Notes: a model not told the origin generated them from the sequence alone. Numbered from the stretch's first letter, positions 17,967 to 26,962 are shown. The stretch: DNA of 50,224 nucleotides from Bryobacterales bacterium (GCA_022826925.1 JAJDTX010000133.1:1-50224), one strand, 5' to 3'. Made by a program: numbers and translations.

Positions 17967-19800
17967 GCTCGCGTCCTCGGGTTGGCCCGTGCCGAGGTCG
18001 GCCCCAGCGCCCCGTGCCCGGCGAGCGTTGATCGGCGCCATGTTCGTTGGCGCTGTCCTCTCGAGCGTCGCTTCGGCCCAGCTGATATCGCCCGTTTCTA
18101 GCGCCGAGCTTGGCCAGATCCGCTGTTCGGCGACGGCACTGGCGCCCTTGGTTAGGATCGAGGGCACCAGCGAACTGGTCGGTGACATCGCGATCACGTG
18201 CGAGAACCGCGGTCCCGGTCGACGTTTCGAACCCAGCGGCTTTCTCGTGGTCGACCTCGCGGTGTCCCTAAGCGTCGGGATTGCGAACCAGAGCGGCTTC
18301 GGCCTCGGCGCGGATGTGACCGACGCGGTGTTGGTGGTCAACGAAAAGACCTGTTTGGCATCGACGAGCGAGCGCTTGTTCAGCGACTGCGGTGCCAGCG
18401 GGAGCACCGTGCAGGATCCGATGCTGGGGCGTCGTGGCTCCGCCAGCCCGCGCATGCTGCGCTGGTCCGGCGTGGCGCTCCCCATTCCCGGGGCGGCCAT
18501 TGGCAGCGAGTCCGCGCGCGCGGTTCCGCTAGAGGATTGTGTCGGTCGTTACGGAGTGCCGGGCGGGTGTCATCCGACTACCACGAGCGTACGCCTGACC
18601 AATATCCGGGTGAACGCCGCCGAGGCAGGCGTCGGCGGCGATGCGCGGTCCGGGGCGATTCCAATCGAGGCGGTCGTATCCATGTCGTCGGGAGGGGGAA
18701 GCGTTGTCTTGGAAGCGGGAACGCTGCCAGTCGCGCACGCGGCCCCGGGGATCTCTGCGCACGCGCGCTCCGTGCAGGCGGGGCGACTGTGCTCGGAGGG
18801 CGAGGCGTTCGGCGAGGTTCGGATCTTCGAGGGTTTTGCCTCTGCCTTCAAGGCGGCCGGCGGGCAGTCGCTCGAGCCCGGCCGGCCCGGCTGGAGGGAT
18901 GACTACTATCCGACTGCCGCCGGCGCGGCGGCCCATCCGAGCCCGACGCGCGTGAGGATTGGCCTTTCTGCCATACCCGAGGGGGTCTCGGTCGCGGCCC
19001 CGCCGGCTCCCGCGTGCGTTTCGGAGGGCGGGACCGCGAGGTTGCGTCTAGGATTGGTCCAAGGGGCGTCGGCGAGCGGCTTGGGCGGCACAGTCGTGTC
19101 GGGCGAGCCGGCTCCTGATGTGCCATTGACGGTGAGCGAGACTGCCGAGGCCTTTGCGGTCTACGAAGTCCTCGCGGCCGACCCTTCCGCGCAAGAGGAA
19201 TGCAGGATTCAGTTCCGACTGACCCCGTCCGACTCGGACGGCCACGCCATACGCGGTGGACAGGTGGCAGTGGACGCCAGTCTTGCCCCGCTTGGTCCGC
19301 CGGCTAGCAGTGGGCCGCTTGGCGCGCGGCCGCGCTTCGTGGCTCCCGAGCGCGTGCCGCGGCCGTCGTTTCCGATCGACGAATGCGGCACCACGCTGTT
19401 CTTCCCGTTCGTGACAAACCAGACCACGTTCGACACGGCCGTAGTGCTGGTGAATACCTCTGCTGACCCGCTCGGCACGCGCTATCAGCCGGGCAGTTGC
19501 AGCCTGACCTTCCACGGAGCCGGCTTGGAAGGCGAGCAGTCTGCGACGTTTCGCCGCACGGTCGAAATCGATGCAGGCGAGCAGGTTGCTTTTAGACTCT
19601 CGAGTGGCAACGCGACGCGCGGCGTCGATCCGCTGCCGGATTTCCAGGGCTACCTTGTGGCGCAGTGCAGCTTCCAGTACGCGCACGGTTTCGCGTTCGT
19701 GACCGAACAGGTGGGCGGCGCCTCGGTGCTGGCGCAGGGCTACTTGGCCGAAGTGGTGTCGCAATCCGCCGAATCTGCGCGTGCTGACCCCGCTCCATAG
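17956..19800 (+). CDS. secreted protein with C-terminal FPFVTNQ-type domain (paralogue 2)
   Basis: A 614-residue paralogue of the preceding gene, overlapping it by 11 bp. It shares the same landmarks in order: a signal peptide (IGAMFVGAVLSSVASAQ), CSATALAPLVRIEG then ITCEN, the DVTDAVLVVNEKTC region, VQDPMLGRRG, the IFEGFASAFKAAG block and the C-terminal domain (LFFPFVTNQTTFDTAVVLVN, FQGYLVAQCSFQYAHGFAFV). It is longer in the middle. Function is unknown; a cell-surface or secreted adhesive or structural role is a guess. The ATG at 17956 adds a basic stretch before the hydrophobic core; ATG 18040 would leave too short an n-region. Confidence 0.75.
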   Translation: MLPRLASSGWPVPRSAPAPRARRALIGAMFVGAVLSSVASAQLISPVSSAELGQIRCSATALAPLVRIEGTSELVGDIAITCENRGPGRRFEPSGFLVVDLAVSLSVGIANQSGFGLGADVTDAVLVVNEKTCLASTSERLFSDCGASGSTVQDPMLGRRGSASPRMLRWSGVALPIPGAAIGSESARAVPLEDCVGRYGVPGGCHPTTTSVRLTNIRVNAAEAGVGGDARSGAIPIEAVVSMSSGGGSVVLEAGTLPVAHAAPGISAHARSVQAGRLCSEGEAFGEVRIFEGFASAFKAAGGQSLEPGRPGWRDDYYPTAAGAAAHPSPTRVRIGLSAIPEGVSVAAPPAPACVSEGGTARLRLGLVQGASASGLGGTVVSGEPAPDVPLTVSETAEAFAVYEVLAADPSAQEECRIQFRLTPSDSDGHAIRGGQVAVDASLAPLGPPASSGPLGARPRFVAPERVPRPSFPIDECGTTLFFPFVTNQTTFDTAVVLVNTSADPLGTRYQPGSCSLTFHGAGLEGEQSATFRRTVEIDAGEQVAFRLSSGNATRGVDPLPDFQGYLVAQCSFQYAHGFAFVTEQVGGASVLAQGYLAEVVSQSAESARADPAP

Positions 19801-19827
19801 CGTGCTCGTATTGCTAAATTGGTCTCA

Positions 19828-20868
19828 ATGGAAGGGGTTGATTCTGTCGTCCGCGAAGCCGCGCCAGACCGCTCTTCGCAATCCGCCGATGTAAGGGAGA
19901 TCGGCCGCAGGGTCGAGGCCGAGGCTCCGGTCTTTGCCGCAGTCCGCCAAGAGCTAGCCCGCGTGATCGTCGGCCAGGAGGGGCTGGTCGACGGCCTGCT
20001 CCTCGCGCTGTTGTGCAACAACCACGTGTTGATCGAAGGCGTCCCCGGCCTGGCCAAGACGCTGTCGGTGACGACCTTGGCCAGGACGCTGCAGGCGTCA
20101 TTCCAGCGCATTCAGTTCACGCCCGACCTGTTGCCGGCAGATCTGATCGGCACCATGATCTACTCGCCGAGCGACGGCGGTTTCAGCACCAAGAAGGGCC
20201 CGATCTTCGCAAACATCGTGCTGGCCGACGAGATCAACCGCGCTCCGGCGAAAGTGCAGAGCGCCTTGCTGGAGGCCATGCAGGAGCGCCAGGTGACGAT
20301 AGGCCCCGAGAGCTACCCGCTCGAGGATCCCTTCCTGGTTCTGGCCACTCAGAACCCGATCGAGCAGGAGGGAACGTATCCCCTGCCGGAAGCCCAGGTG
20401 GATCGCTTCATGCTCAAGCTGCGCGTGGACTACCCGGAGCGCAAGCACGAGCTGCAGATCCTGCGTCGCATGGCCCGCTCAACAGTGGAGCACCAGGTCG
20501 CGCCCGTGCTGTCTCCCGCAGATGTGGTGCGCCTGCGGGAGCTTGCCGACACGGTCTACATGGATGCGAAGATCGAGGAGTATATCGTCGACCTCATCGA
20601 GGCCACGCGCAATCCGGCAGAGGCGAACCTCGACATCGGGGAGTGGATTCGGCACGGCGCTTCGCCGCGCGCCACGATCTACCTTGCGATGGCCGCGCGA
20701 GCGCGCGCGATGCTGCAGGGCCGGGGCTATGTCATTCCCCAGGACGTCAAGTCGGTCGCGCCTGATGTGCTCAGGCACCGGGTCATGGTGACCTACGAGG
20801 CCGAAGCGGAAGAGCTCACTTCCGAAGACATTGTCCGGCGCGTGCTCGATGGCGTGGAGGTTCCTTAG
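19828..20868 (+). CDS. MoxR-family AAA+ ATPase
   Basis: A 346-residue cytosolic AAA+ ATPase of the MoxR family. Walker A reads GVPGLAKT, Walker B VLADEIN, sensor-1 ATQNP, followed by the family block EQEGTYPLPEAQVDRFMLKL. MoxR ATPases act with VWA and DUF58 proteins on envelope or respiratory complexes. Gene starts considered are ATG 19828 and an in-frame TTG at 19819; ATG is preferred. It lies 27 bp after the secreted paralogue pair. Downstream are an NHL gene, then DUF58 and a membrane protein, which form the usual MoxR operon apart from the NHL insertion. Confidence 0.93.
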   Translation: MEGVDSVVREAAPDRSSQSADVREIGRRVEAEAPVFAAVRQELARVIVGQEGLVDGLLLALLCNNHVLIEGVPGLAKTLSVTTLARTLQASFQRIQFTPDLLPADLIGTMIYSPSDGGFSTKKGPIFANIVLADEINRAPAKVQSALLEAMQERQVTIGPESYPLEDPFLVLATQNPIEQEGTYPLPEAQVDRFMLKLRVDYPERKHELQILRRMARSTVEHQVAPVLSPADVVRLRELADTVYMDAKIEEYIVDLIEATRNPAEANLDIGEWIRHGASPRATIYLAMAARARAMLQGRGYVIPQDVKSVAPDVLRHRVMVTYEAEAEELTSEDIVRRVLDGVEVP

Positions 20869-20959
20869 GACTTCTATAGCGTCGCGCCGGCAGATCGAGT
20901 ATCTTGTTCATCGAGCCTGCGCGGCGCGCGCCGCGCCCCGCTCCGACCGGATTCGGATC

Positions 20960-22018
20960 ATGTATTGGCGATTTCTCCGGCACCTGCTCGTGTGCTCGGC
21001 GTTTGGGGTTGCCGCGCTGGCCCAGCCCGTTGCGCCGAACCCGTTCGGCCCCGGCGAGGCGTGGGGAAGCCTGCCCGCCGGTCGCAGCTGGGGCTCCACC
21101 AGCGCGATCTATCCGCACCGAGACGAGCACGGGCGGTTCACAGGCCGGATCTGGGTGGCCGAGCGCTGCGCGGGAAGCAATTGCCGCGACAGCGCATTGG
21201 ATCCGATCCTGCTGTTCGAGCCCGACGGCAAGCTGATCCGCAGTTTCGGGTCGGGCATGTTCATCTGGCCGCACGGGATTCATGCCGATCACGAAGGCAA
21301 TCTCTGGGTGGCCGACGCCGTGCACACCGATTGCAAGACCGGCGGGGAAGAGGGCCGGGGCCATCAGGTGCACAAGTTCAGCCCGGGCGGCGAGCTCCTG
21401 CTGAGCCTCGGAACAGCGGGCGTGGCCGGCGAGAGCGAGACTGCGTTCAGCTGCCCCTCCGATGTCGTTGTGGCCCGCAACGGGGACATCTTCGTCGGCG
21501 ACGGGCACAATCACGGCCACGGCGGGAATAACCGCATCGTCAAGCTCCGCAGCGATGGCACGTTCATCGAGTCCTGGGGCAGCGCCGGATCCGAGGCTGG
21601 GCAGTTCAGCGGCATCCACGCGTTGGCCGTCGACTCGCAGGACCGCTTGTTCGTCGGCGACCGCGCAAACCAGCGCATCCAGATCTTCTCGACCGATGGC
21701 GCGCACTTGGCGACTTGGACGCAGTTCGGATCTCCCAGCGGGATCTTCATCGACGGGGACGACACGCTCTACGTGGCCGATTCCGATTCGGGCTTCGATC
21801 CCGACAATTCGGGCCGGCCGAGGAATCCCGGCTTCGCGCGCGGAATCTACATCGGCGACGCCCGCACGGGCGTCGTGCGGGCGTTCATTCCCGACCCGCG
21901 TCCGGATCCCAGCCGGGTCACCAGCGGCGCGGAGGGCGTGGCCTTTTCCGACGGGTCCGTCTTCGGCGCGCAAGTGGGCGGCTCCCGAGGGGTGCTGCGG
22001 TATCCAGGCCCGGAGTGA
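20960..22018 (+). CDS. secreted NHL-repeat beta-propeller protein
   Basis: A 352-residue protein with a signal peptide (LLVCSAFGVAALAQ) and NHL-type beta-propeller repeats: HGIHADHEGNLWVADAV, CPSDVVVARNGDIFVGDGH, SGIHALAVDSQDRLFVGDRANQRIQIF and SGIFIDGDDTLYVADSDSG. Propellers of this type bind ligands or have lyase activity (peptidylglycine amidating lyase-like); no catalytic assignment is possible here. It lies between moxR and the DUF58 gene on the same strand, with 91 bp before and 214 bp after, which is an unusual position. ATG 20960 is chosen because it precedes the hydrophobic core; the frame is open upstream within moxR. Confidence 0.85.
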   Translation: MYWRFLRHLLVCSAFGVAALAQPVAPNPFGPGEAWGSLPAGRSWGSTSAIYPHRDEHGRFTGRIWVAERCAGSNCRDSALDPILLFEPDGKLIRSFGSGMFIWPHGIHADHEGNLWVADAVHTDCKTGGEEGRGHQVHKFSPGGELLLSLGTAGVAGESETAFSCPSDVVVARNGDIFVGDGHNHGHGGNNRIVKLRSDGTFIESWGSAGSEAGQFSGIHALAVDSQDRLFVGDRANQRIQIFSTDGAHLATWTQFGSPSGIFIDGDDTLYVADSDSGFDPDNSGRPRNPGFARGIYIGDARTGVVRAFIPDPRPDPSRVTSGAEGVAFSDGSVFGAQVGGSRGVLRYPGPE

Positions 22019-22232
22019 TCTCGCGCCCCTTGGCCGGACTCGGCGTCACCGGCGCGATTTCATGCTAAGTTCGATGGATACTGACCGCCGAGCGCTTCGG
22101 CCGCGCCCTTCTCCCGTCCAGGATCAGGCGGCTCGGCGGCCGGATCCGCTCGCGGCGCTCGTCAGCGCAATCCCGAGACTCCCCAGCTAGCCCCCGGACT
22201 GTCGCGAATCTCCTGCGAGCCCGAACACGCCC

Positions 22233-23135
22233 ATGGACGTAAAGGAGTTCACCCGCAACGTCGCCAAGAAGATCCGGCTGATCGAGATCCAGACCGACAG
22301 GGCCGTCGACGACGTGTTGGCGGGCGAGTACAGCAGCGTCTTCAAGGGCAGCGGCATGGAATTCGACGAGGTGCGCGAGTACACACCCGGAGACGAGATC
22401 CGCAGCATCGACTGGAACGTCACGGCGCGCATGGGCAGGCCGTTCGTGAAGCGCTACGTCGAAGAGCGCGAACTCACCGTGTGGCTGGTGGTGGACCTGT
22501 CGGCATCCGGCGCGTTTGGCAGCCGCAGCCAGCTCAAGAACGAGGCCGCGGCAGAGTTTTGCGCGCTGCTCGCGTTCGCCGCCATCCGCAACAACGACAA
22601 GGTCGGCCTGATCGTTTTCACGGAATCGGTCGAATTGGCGATACCTCCCAGCAAGGGGAGGACCCACGTGCTGCGCCTCATCCGGGAGTTGCTGCGCTTC
22701 CAGCCGAGCGGCCGCGGCACGGCTCTGTCGGTTGCGCTGGAGTATCTCGGCCGCGTCACGCACAAGCGCGGCATCGTGTTCTTGGTGTCGGACTTTCTCA
22801 CCGACGGGACGCTGGAAGAGACCAGCGGGAAGCAGTTGCGAATCCTCGCTCGCCGCCACGACTTGGTCGCCGTCGCGGTGTGCGACGAGCGCGAGCAGGA
22901 ACTGCCCAATGTGGGGCTGGTCGAGCTCGAGGATGCGGAAACCGGGGAATCTGTCTTGCTGGACACCTCCAGCGCGCGCGTCCGCCGCGACTACGCCGCG
23001 CGGTCGCGAGAGCGCGTCGAGCGGAGGCGCGCGTTCTTCCGCACCACTGGCATCGACGAAGTCGAGGTGCAGACCGGGCATGACTATGTCCGCGACTTGC
23101 GGACGCTGTTTCGCAAGCGCGGGAGGAGGAAATGA
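22233..23135 (+). CDS. DUF58 domain protein (MoxR partner)
   Basis: A 300-residue cytosolic protein of the DUF58 family with a VWA-like fold. Hallmarks are GEYSSVFKGSGMEFDEVREYTPGDEIRSIDWN at about residues 31-62 (the family signature) and the VWA-like core VVDLSASGAFG. Later comes the FLVSDFLTDG strand. It is typically encoded next to MoxR and acts with it. ATG 22233 follows CCGAACACGCCC, a poor ribosome site. The stop overlaps the next start (ATGA), so the pair is coupled. Confidence 0.92.
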   Translation: MDVKEFTRNVAKKIRLIEIQTDRAVDDVLAGEYSSVFKGSGMEFDEVREYTPGDEIRSIDWNVTARMGRPFVKRYVEERELTVWLVVDLSASGAFGSRSQLKNEAAAEFCALLAFAAIRNNDKVGLIVFTESVELAIPPSKGRTHVLRLIRELLRFQPSGRGTALSVALEYLGRVTHKRGIVFLVSDFLTDGTLEETSGKQLRILARRHDLVAVAVCDEREQELPNVGLVELEDAETGESVLLDTSSARVRRDYAARSRERVERRRAFFRTTGIDEVEVQTGHDYVRDLRTLFRKRGRRK

Positions 23136-24133
23136 CGCCAGCGAGCCGGCTTCCAGGCCACCGGCGAGCCACGTGGATCGGCGCATTCCTGGCCGTGGCG
23201 CTGGCTTGGCTGTCGTGCGCTGGCGGGGGCGGCACCGAGGACCTTGAGCCGGCGATCGCCGAGACTTACGAGGCCGCGGGCGGCCGTCTCGAGCTCACGC
23301 TGGACCGCTCCTCTCTCAGCACCGCCGAAAGCGCGGTGCTCAGGCTGGCCGTCGAGGCTGACGAGGGCGCTACGGTGGCCTTCCCGGATTCCGACGGCGG
23401 CTTCGGGGAGTTCGCGGTTGTGCGCGACGAGGAGGTATCGGAGCGCCTGTTGGACGGTGGACGGGTGCAGCGCGTGCGCGAATACGTCCTGCAGCCGTTC
23501 TTGCCGGGAGAATACGAGCTCCCGCCGCTGACAGTGACGATCAACGATTCCGATTCCATTTCTTCGGAAGCCTTGACGATCCCTGTCGAGAGCGTCTTGC
23601 CGGATCCCGAAACGGCTGACCTGCGGGACATAGCCGAGCCGCTCGATATGCCGGCGCCCTGGTGGTGGTGGGCCGTGGGGACGCTGCTGCTGGCCGTCGC
23701 GGCGGGTGCGGCCTGGTGGTGGTGGAAGCGCCGCAAGGAAAAGCTTTCGGCACCGCGAGTGGTGCCACCGCATGAGATCGCTCTGACTGCCCTGGACGCG
23801 CTGCTGTCGGAGGGGCTGCTTGCCGGCGGCGCTGTCGAGCTGTTCTACTTGCGGCTGTCGGACATCGTGCGGCACTACATCGAAGACCAATTCTCGCTGC
23901 GCGCGCCCGAGCAGACGACCGAGGAGTTTCTCGCGGAGATGTCGCGCGGCCCGCACATCCGCCGCGACCACCAAACGCTGCTGCGCGACTTTCTTTACCG
24001 GGCAGACATGGTCAAGTTCGCGAAGTTCGTGCCCGCCGCGGAGGAGACGGGCGGCGCGGTGGAGGCGGCGCGGCTGTTTATCGAACAGTCCGTCCCGACG
24101 CCGGTGCTGTCCGCAGAGCCGGAATCTGGCTAG
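23132..24133 (+). CDS. BatD/DUF4381-like membrane protein of the MoxR operon
   Basis: A 333-residue protein with an N-terminal hydrophobic segment ending AWLSC, which could be a lipobox (Cys near residue 30). A beta-sandwich region follows at about 45-150 (LTLDRSSLSTAESAVLRLAV, LQPFLPGEYELPPLTVTI), then a membrane segment at about 173-193 (WWWWAVGTLLLAVAAGAAWWWW) and a cytoplasmic helical domain (AVELFYLRLSDIVRHYIEDQF). This resembles DUF4381/BatD-like proteins encoded between DUF58 and VWA genes. Both ends of the operon suit this assignment: it overlaps DUF58 by 4 bp. The first domain could be a short version of the BatD sandwich encoded at 4574. It ends 10 bp from the convergent CoA ligase gene. 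Confidence 0.75.
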   Translation: MTPASRLPGHRRATWIGAFLAVALAWLSCAGGGGTEDLEPAIAETYEAAGGRLELTLDRSSLSTAESAVLRLAVEADEGATVAFPDSDGGFGEFAVVRDEEVSERLLDGGRVQRVREYVLQPFLPGEYELPPLTVTINDSDSISSEALTIPVESVLPDPETADLRDIAEPLDMPAPWWWWAVGTLLLAVAAGAAWWWWKRRKEKLSAPRVVPPHEIALTALDALLSEGLLAGGAVELFYLRLSDIVRHYIEDQFSLRAPEQTTEEFLAEMSRGPHIRRDHQTLLRDFLYRADMVKFAKFVPAAEETGGAVEAARLFIEQSVPTPVLSAEPESG

Positions 24134-24143
24134 CGATCTTCGA

Positions 24144-25685
24144 TCACAGCAGCCTGCGCAAGATCTTGCCAGCTGGCGAGCGCGGGATCGCGTCCACGAA
24201 TTCGACCCCCCGCACCTGCTTGTATCCGGCGACTTGGGACTTGACGTGCGCCTGCACTCGTTCGCCGCTCAGGGATTTTCCCGGATGCAAGGTGACGTAT
24301 GCTTTCGGGCTCTCGGCGCCGTGGGCATCCCTCATGCCGACAACGGCGACATCGCGGACTTCGGGCAGTTCCAAGATCACCGACTCCAGCTCGGCGGGCA
24401 ATACTTGGAAGCCCTTGTACTTGATCATCTCGCGTTTGCGGTCCACGATATGCACGCGCCCCAAGCTGTCGATGTGGCCGATGTCCCCCGTGTAGAACCA
24501 ACCGTCGCGCAAGGCGACGGCATTCTCTTCGGGGGCGGCATGGTAGCCCTGCATGATGTTCGGGCCGCGCAGGGCGAGTTCTCCTGTTTCGCCGGCCGGC
24601 AGCTGGCGCGTTCCGCTCGCTAGATCGAAGACCGCCGCGTCCATCCCTGTCACCGGCAGGCCGGCAGTTTCGGCGACGTCAAAGGAAGCCTCCGTTGGGT
24701 TCGTCGTTGCGATTCCCGAGGTCTCCGTCATGCCGTACCCTTGCCTCACGGTGATTCCGGTCATCTCCACGAAGCGATGTACGGCGGGCAGGGGGACCGG
24801 GGCGGCCCCGATGTTGACCCATTGCAGGGACGACAGGTCCCTGTGCCTGAGATCCTCTCGGGAAAGCATGCCGAGCAGCACCGGCGGCACCAGCGGCAGG
24901 CTGGTGATGCGCTCGCGCTCGATGCTGTCGAGGCAGTCGTCCATGTCAAAGCGTCGGCGCAGGTGCAGCGTGCCGCCGGCGGCGAGCAAGACGTTCATCA
25001 CCACGTTGAATCCGTAGATGTGATACAGCGGCAGGAAGACATAGCTGCGCCCTTGCTCCTCGAACATCGCAGCCCTCGAGAACAGCAGTTGTCGGATGGC
25101 GGCGGCGAGATTGCCGTGTGTAAGCTCGATCCCCTTGGAGAATCCTGTCGTGCCGCTCGAATAGGGCAAGAAGACCACATCCCGGTCGCGGTCAGTCTCT
25201 TGCTCCGGCTCCGAATCCGGAGCGGAATGCCAGATGCCGGGATCCAGCTCGATGACCCGGCAGCCTTGGATCTGGTCCCGGCATTCTTGCAGCAGCGGCA
25301 GCAGGCTCTTCTCGGCGAAGACCACAGATGCGCCGGAGTTCGTGATCTGGTGGACCAGCTCGCGCCGCTTGTAGCTCGAGTTGAAGGGCGTGAAGACCGC
25401 TCCGCTGGCGAGGATCCCGTAACCGGCGGTGACGAAGTCGAACGAGTTGCGGCTGAACACGCCGACCACCGAGCCCTTGCCGATGCCGCGGGCGTGCAGC
25501 GCGTTCGCGAAGCGGTTGGCGCGGCGATGGTTCTCTTCGAAGGTCAGGATCTGGCCGCTCTCGCCGACGATAAACGCTTGCTTGCCGTACGCGGCGGCGG
25601 CGTCGCGCACGATCGAAGGCACCGTAGCCCGCTCTGAGGCGATTTGATCAATCGTGGACGGCCGCGCTTGCATTGCCAACGCCAT
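24144..25685 (-). CDS. ANL-superfamily acyl/aryl-CoA ligase
   Basis: A 513-residue AMP-forming ligase. Motif A reads YSSGTTGFSKG at 175-185 (Phe where Pro is usual), followed by the adenine-binding GYGMTETSG, the hinge YTGDIGHID, and the catalytic lysine K507 in PRSPAGKILRR. The protein matches 4-coumarate:CoA ligase and medium-chain acyl-CoA synthetase relatives; the substrate cannot be told. Start at 25685 or the in-frame ATG 12 bp further in. It lies 4 bp after a DapA-family gene on the same strand, so the two likely form an operon and may share a pathway. Confidence 0.88.
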   Translation of the reverse strand: MALAMQARPSTIDQIASERATVPSIVRDAAAAYGKQAFIVGESGQILTFEENHRRANRFANALHARGIGKGSVVGVFSRNSFDFVTAGYGILASGAVFTPFNSSYKRRELVHQITNSGASVVFAEKSLLPLLQECRDQIQGCRVIELDPGIWHSAPDSEPEQETDRDRDVVFLPYSSGTTGFSKGIELTHGNLAAAIRQLLFSRAAMFEEQGRSYVFLPLYHIYGFNVVMNVLLAAGGTLHLRRRFDMDDCLDSIERERITSLPLVPPVLLGMLSREDLRHRDLSSLQWVNIGAAPVPLPAVHRFVEMTGITVRQGYGMTETSGIATTNPTEASFDVAETAGLPVTGMDAAVFDLASGTRQLPAGETGELALRGPNIMQGYHAAPEENAVALRDGWFYTGDIGHIDSLGRVHIVDRKREMIKYKGFQVLPAELESVILELPEVRDVAVVGMRDAHGAESPKAYVTLHPGKSLSGERVQAHVKSQVAGYKQVRGVEFVDAIPRSPAGKILRRLL

Positions 25686-25689
25686 CCGT

Positions 25690-26601
25690 TCAAGGCCTGC
25701 GAAAGTCCGGGCCCGGGGGCGGGCCGTTCTCTAGCCATGTCTCGAACCAGGACATGAACGCTTGCCTATCTTGGTCGCGCTTGGCGCTCAATGGGATCGG
25801 GAAGGTCACCGGGTCGAGACCCCTGAACTGTGCCGCCCACTTGATCACCCAAGGGTAGGGGAAGCGTAGGAGCTGCTGCAAGAACTGCTCGAAATGCGTC
25901 ACCGACGCAGAGAAAGCATCCTCGTTGCCGAAGGTCTCGAAGACGGCCCGCATGGCTTCCGGCACTACGCTGGCGGGGCCGGAGATGGCGGCATCGGCCA
26001 AGCCTTGGCGCAAGGACTCCGCCAGCCACCCGTCGTGGCCTTGCACTCGCACGCAGGGTGTGCCGGTTTGTGAGAGTCTGCGCAGGATCTCCAAGTCCCC
26101 GCTCGAGTCCTTGATGCCGATGATGTGCTCGTCGGTGCCGATTAGCTCCGCGACGAGGTCCGCATCGAGCGGGCTGACGAAGCCGGCAAGGTTGTAGAGC
26201 ATGGTCGGGCCGTCGATCGCTCGGGCCGCGGCGCGAAAGAACGGCAGCAGGTCGCTGGCTCCGTAGCGATAGAAGTGCGGTGGCGGCAGCAGGACCGCGT
26301 CCGCGCCCGTGTGGAGAGCATGGTGCGCTAGGCGCACCGAATCCCGGAGCGAGCCCGAGCCGACCCCTGCCACCAATTTCGCCTTCACCTTGGGCACCCA
26401 GGCCAACTGCTCGACGATCTCTGACCTCTGCGCGAGCGTCAGGTCGGAGTACTCGCCAGTCCCGCCACACGGCACGACTCCGCTGGCACCTTGCGAAATA
26501 ACCCAATCGGCATTGCGTACGAGCGCCTCAAAGTCGATCGAGCCGTCCTCTCGACGGGGCGTGTGTAGTGCGGCTGCGAATCCGCCCAGTTCTGCCGACA
26601 T
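25690..26601 (-). CDS. DapA/NAL-family lyase
   Basis: A 303-residue TIM-barrel class I lyase of the dihydrodipicolinate synthase/N-acetylneuraminate lyase family. The Schiff-base lysine is K164 in IGIKDSSGD, the catalytic tyrosine Y136 in MLYNLAGF, and the pyruvate-binding GGTGE is at 46-50. The family includes DapA, KDG aldolases and aromatic hydratase-aldolases, so 'dapA' is not certain. Its neighbour, a CoA ligase 4 bp downstream, hints at a catabolic or secondary role rather than lysine synthesis. The ATG at 26601 is the first in frame and gives the normal family length. An isolated hairpin lies about 140 bp upstream. Confidence 0.88.
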   Translation of the reverse strand: MSAELGGFAAALHTPRREDGSIDFEALVRNADWVISQGASGVVPCGGTGEYSDLTLAQRSEIVEQLAWVPKVKAKLVAGVGSGSLRDSVRLAHHALHTGADAVLLPPPHFYRYGASDLLPFFRAAARAIDGPTMLYNLAGFVSPLDADLVAELIGTDEHIIGIKDSSGDLEILRRLSQTGTPCVRVQGHDGWLAESLRQGLADAAISGPASVVPEAMRAVFETFGNEDAFSASVTHFEQFLQQLLRFPYPWVIKWAAQFRGLDPVTFPIPLSAKRDQDRQAFMSWFETWLENGPPPGPDFRRP

Positions 26602-26739
26602 GAACCGAGATTTTAGCTGATCCGGTCGCTTGGCATGCCCCGAGGATTCCCGGCGGACACAGTCCGGTACCGCGCTCGGCGAGCTTCCGCTGCTTCAGTC
26701 GGCCTGGCACTCGGCCCTGCTGCCGCTCGACTCCTTGTC

Positions 26740-26779
26740 TCGGCGTAAGGTTGACGATTCGGTCAACTTCCTACGCCGA
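26740..26779. other. strong imperfect hairpin in gene-poor gap
   Basis: Arms TCGGCGTA/TACGCCGA (8 bp) enclose an internal loop and a second stem GTTGAC/GTCAAC with a 6-base loop GATTCG. No T-run follows on either strand. It sits in the gap 26602-27007 between divergent DapA-family and Uma2 genes, where I see no gene. Apart from this and a TATAAT at 26957 the gap holds nothing I recognise. Confidence 0.45.
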
Positions 26780-26956
26780 AGGGCCGCTCTCGTGCGGTTG
26801 AGGCGAAGCGTGGCTGGACTCCTTGCTGCGCTGCAACGCAGGCGCTTGCTTCAAGTCTCGGTGCCGATGGCGCCGCCCGCGTGCGGGCGAGGCCGAGCAT
26901 TGCTGGCACCACGATCGCGTCACCAGCTAGGCGGTCCCGGCCCGCTGCGGCGGCTC

Positions 26957-26962
26957 TATAAT
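26957..26962 (+). promoter_or_regulatory. TATAAT -10 box upstream of the Uma2 gene
   Basis: A consensus TATAAT on the plus strand, 46 bp before the Uma2 start. No good -35 hexamer is found at 16-18 bp spacing, so this is a partial promoter call. Confidence 0.35.

Noticed and set aside
22074..22190. 38-codon frame between the NHL and DUF58 genes (MDTDRRALRPRPSP...)
   Set aside because: Arg/Pro-rich without motif or ribosome site; most likely chance.
22233..24133. Second bat-type VWA gene in the MoxR cluster
   Set aside because: DUF58 carries a VWA-like fold but lacks the VWA MIDAS DxSxS motif, so it is not a further BatA/B.
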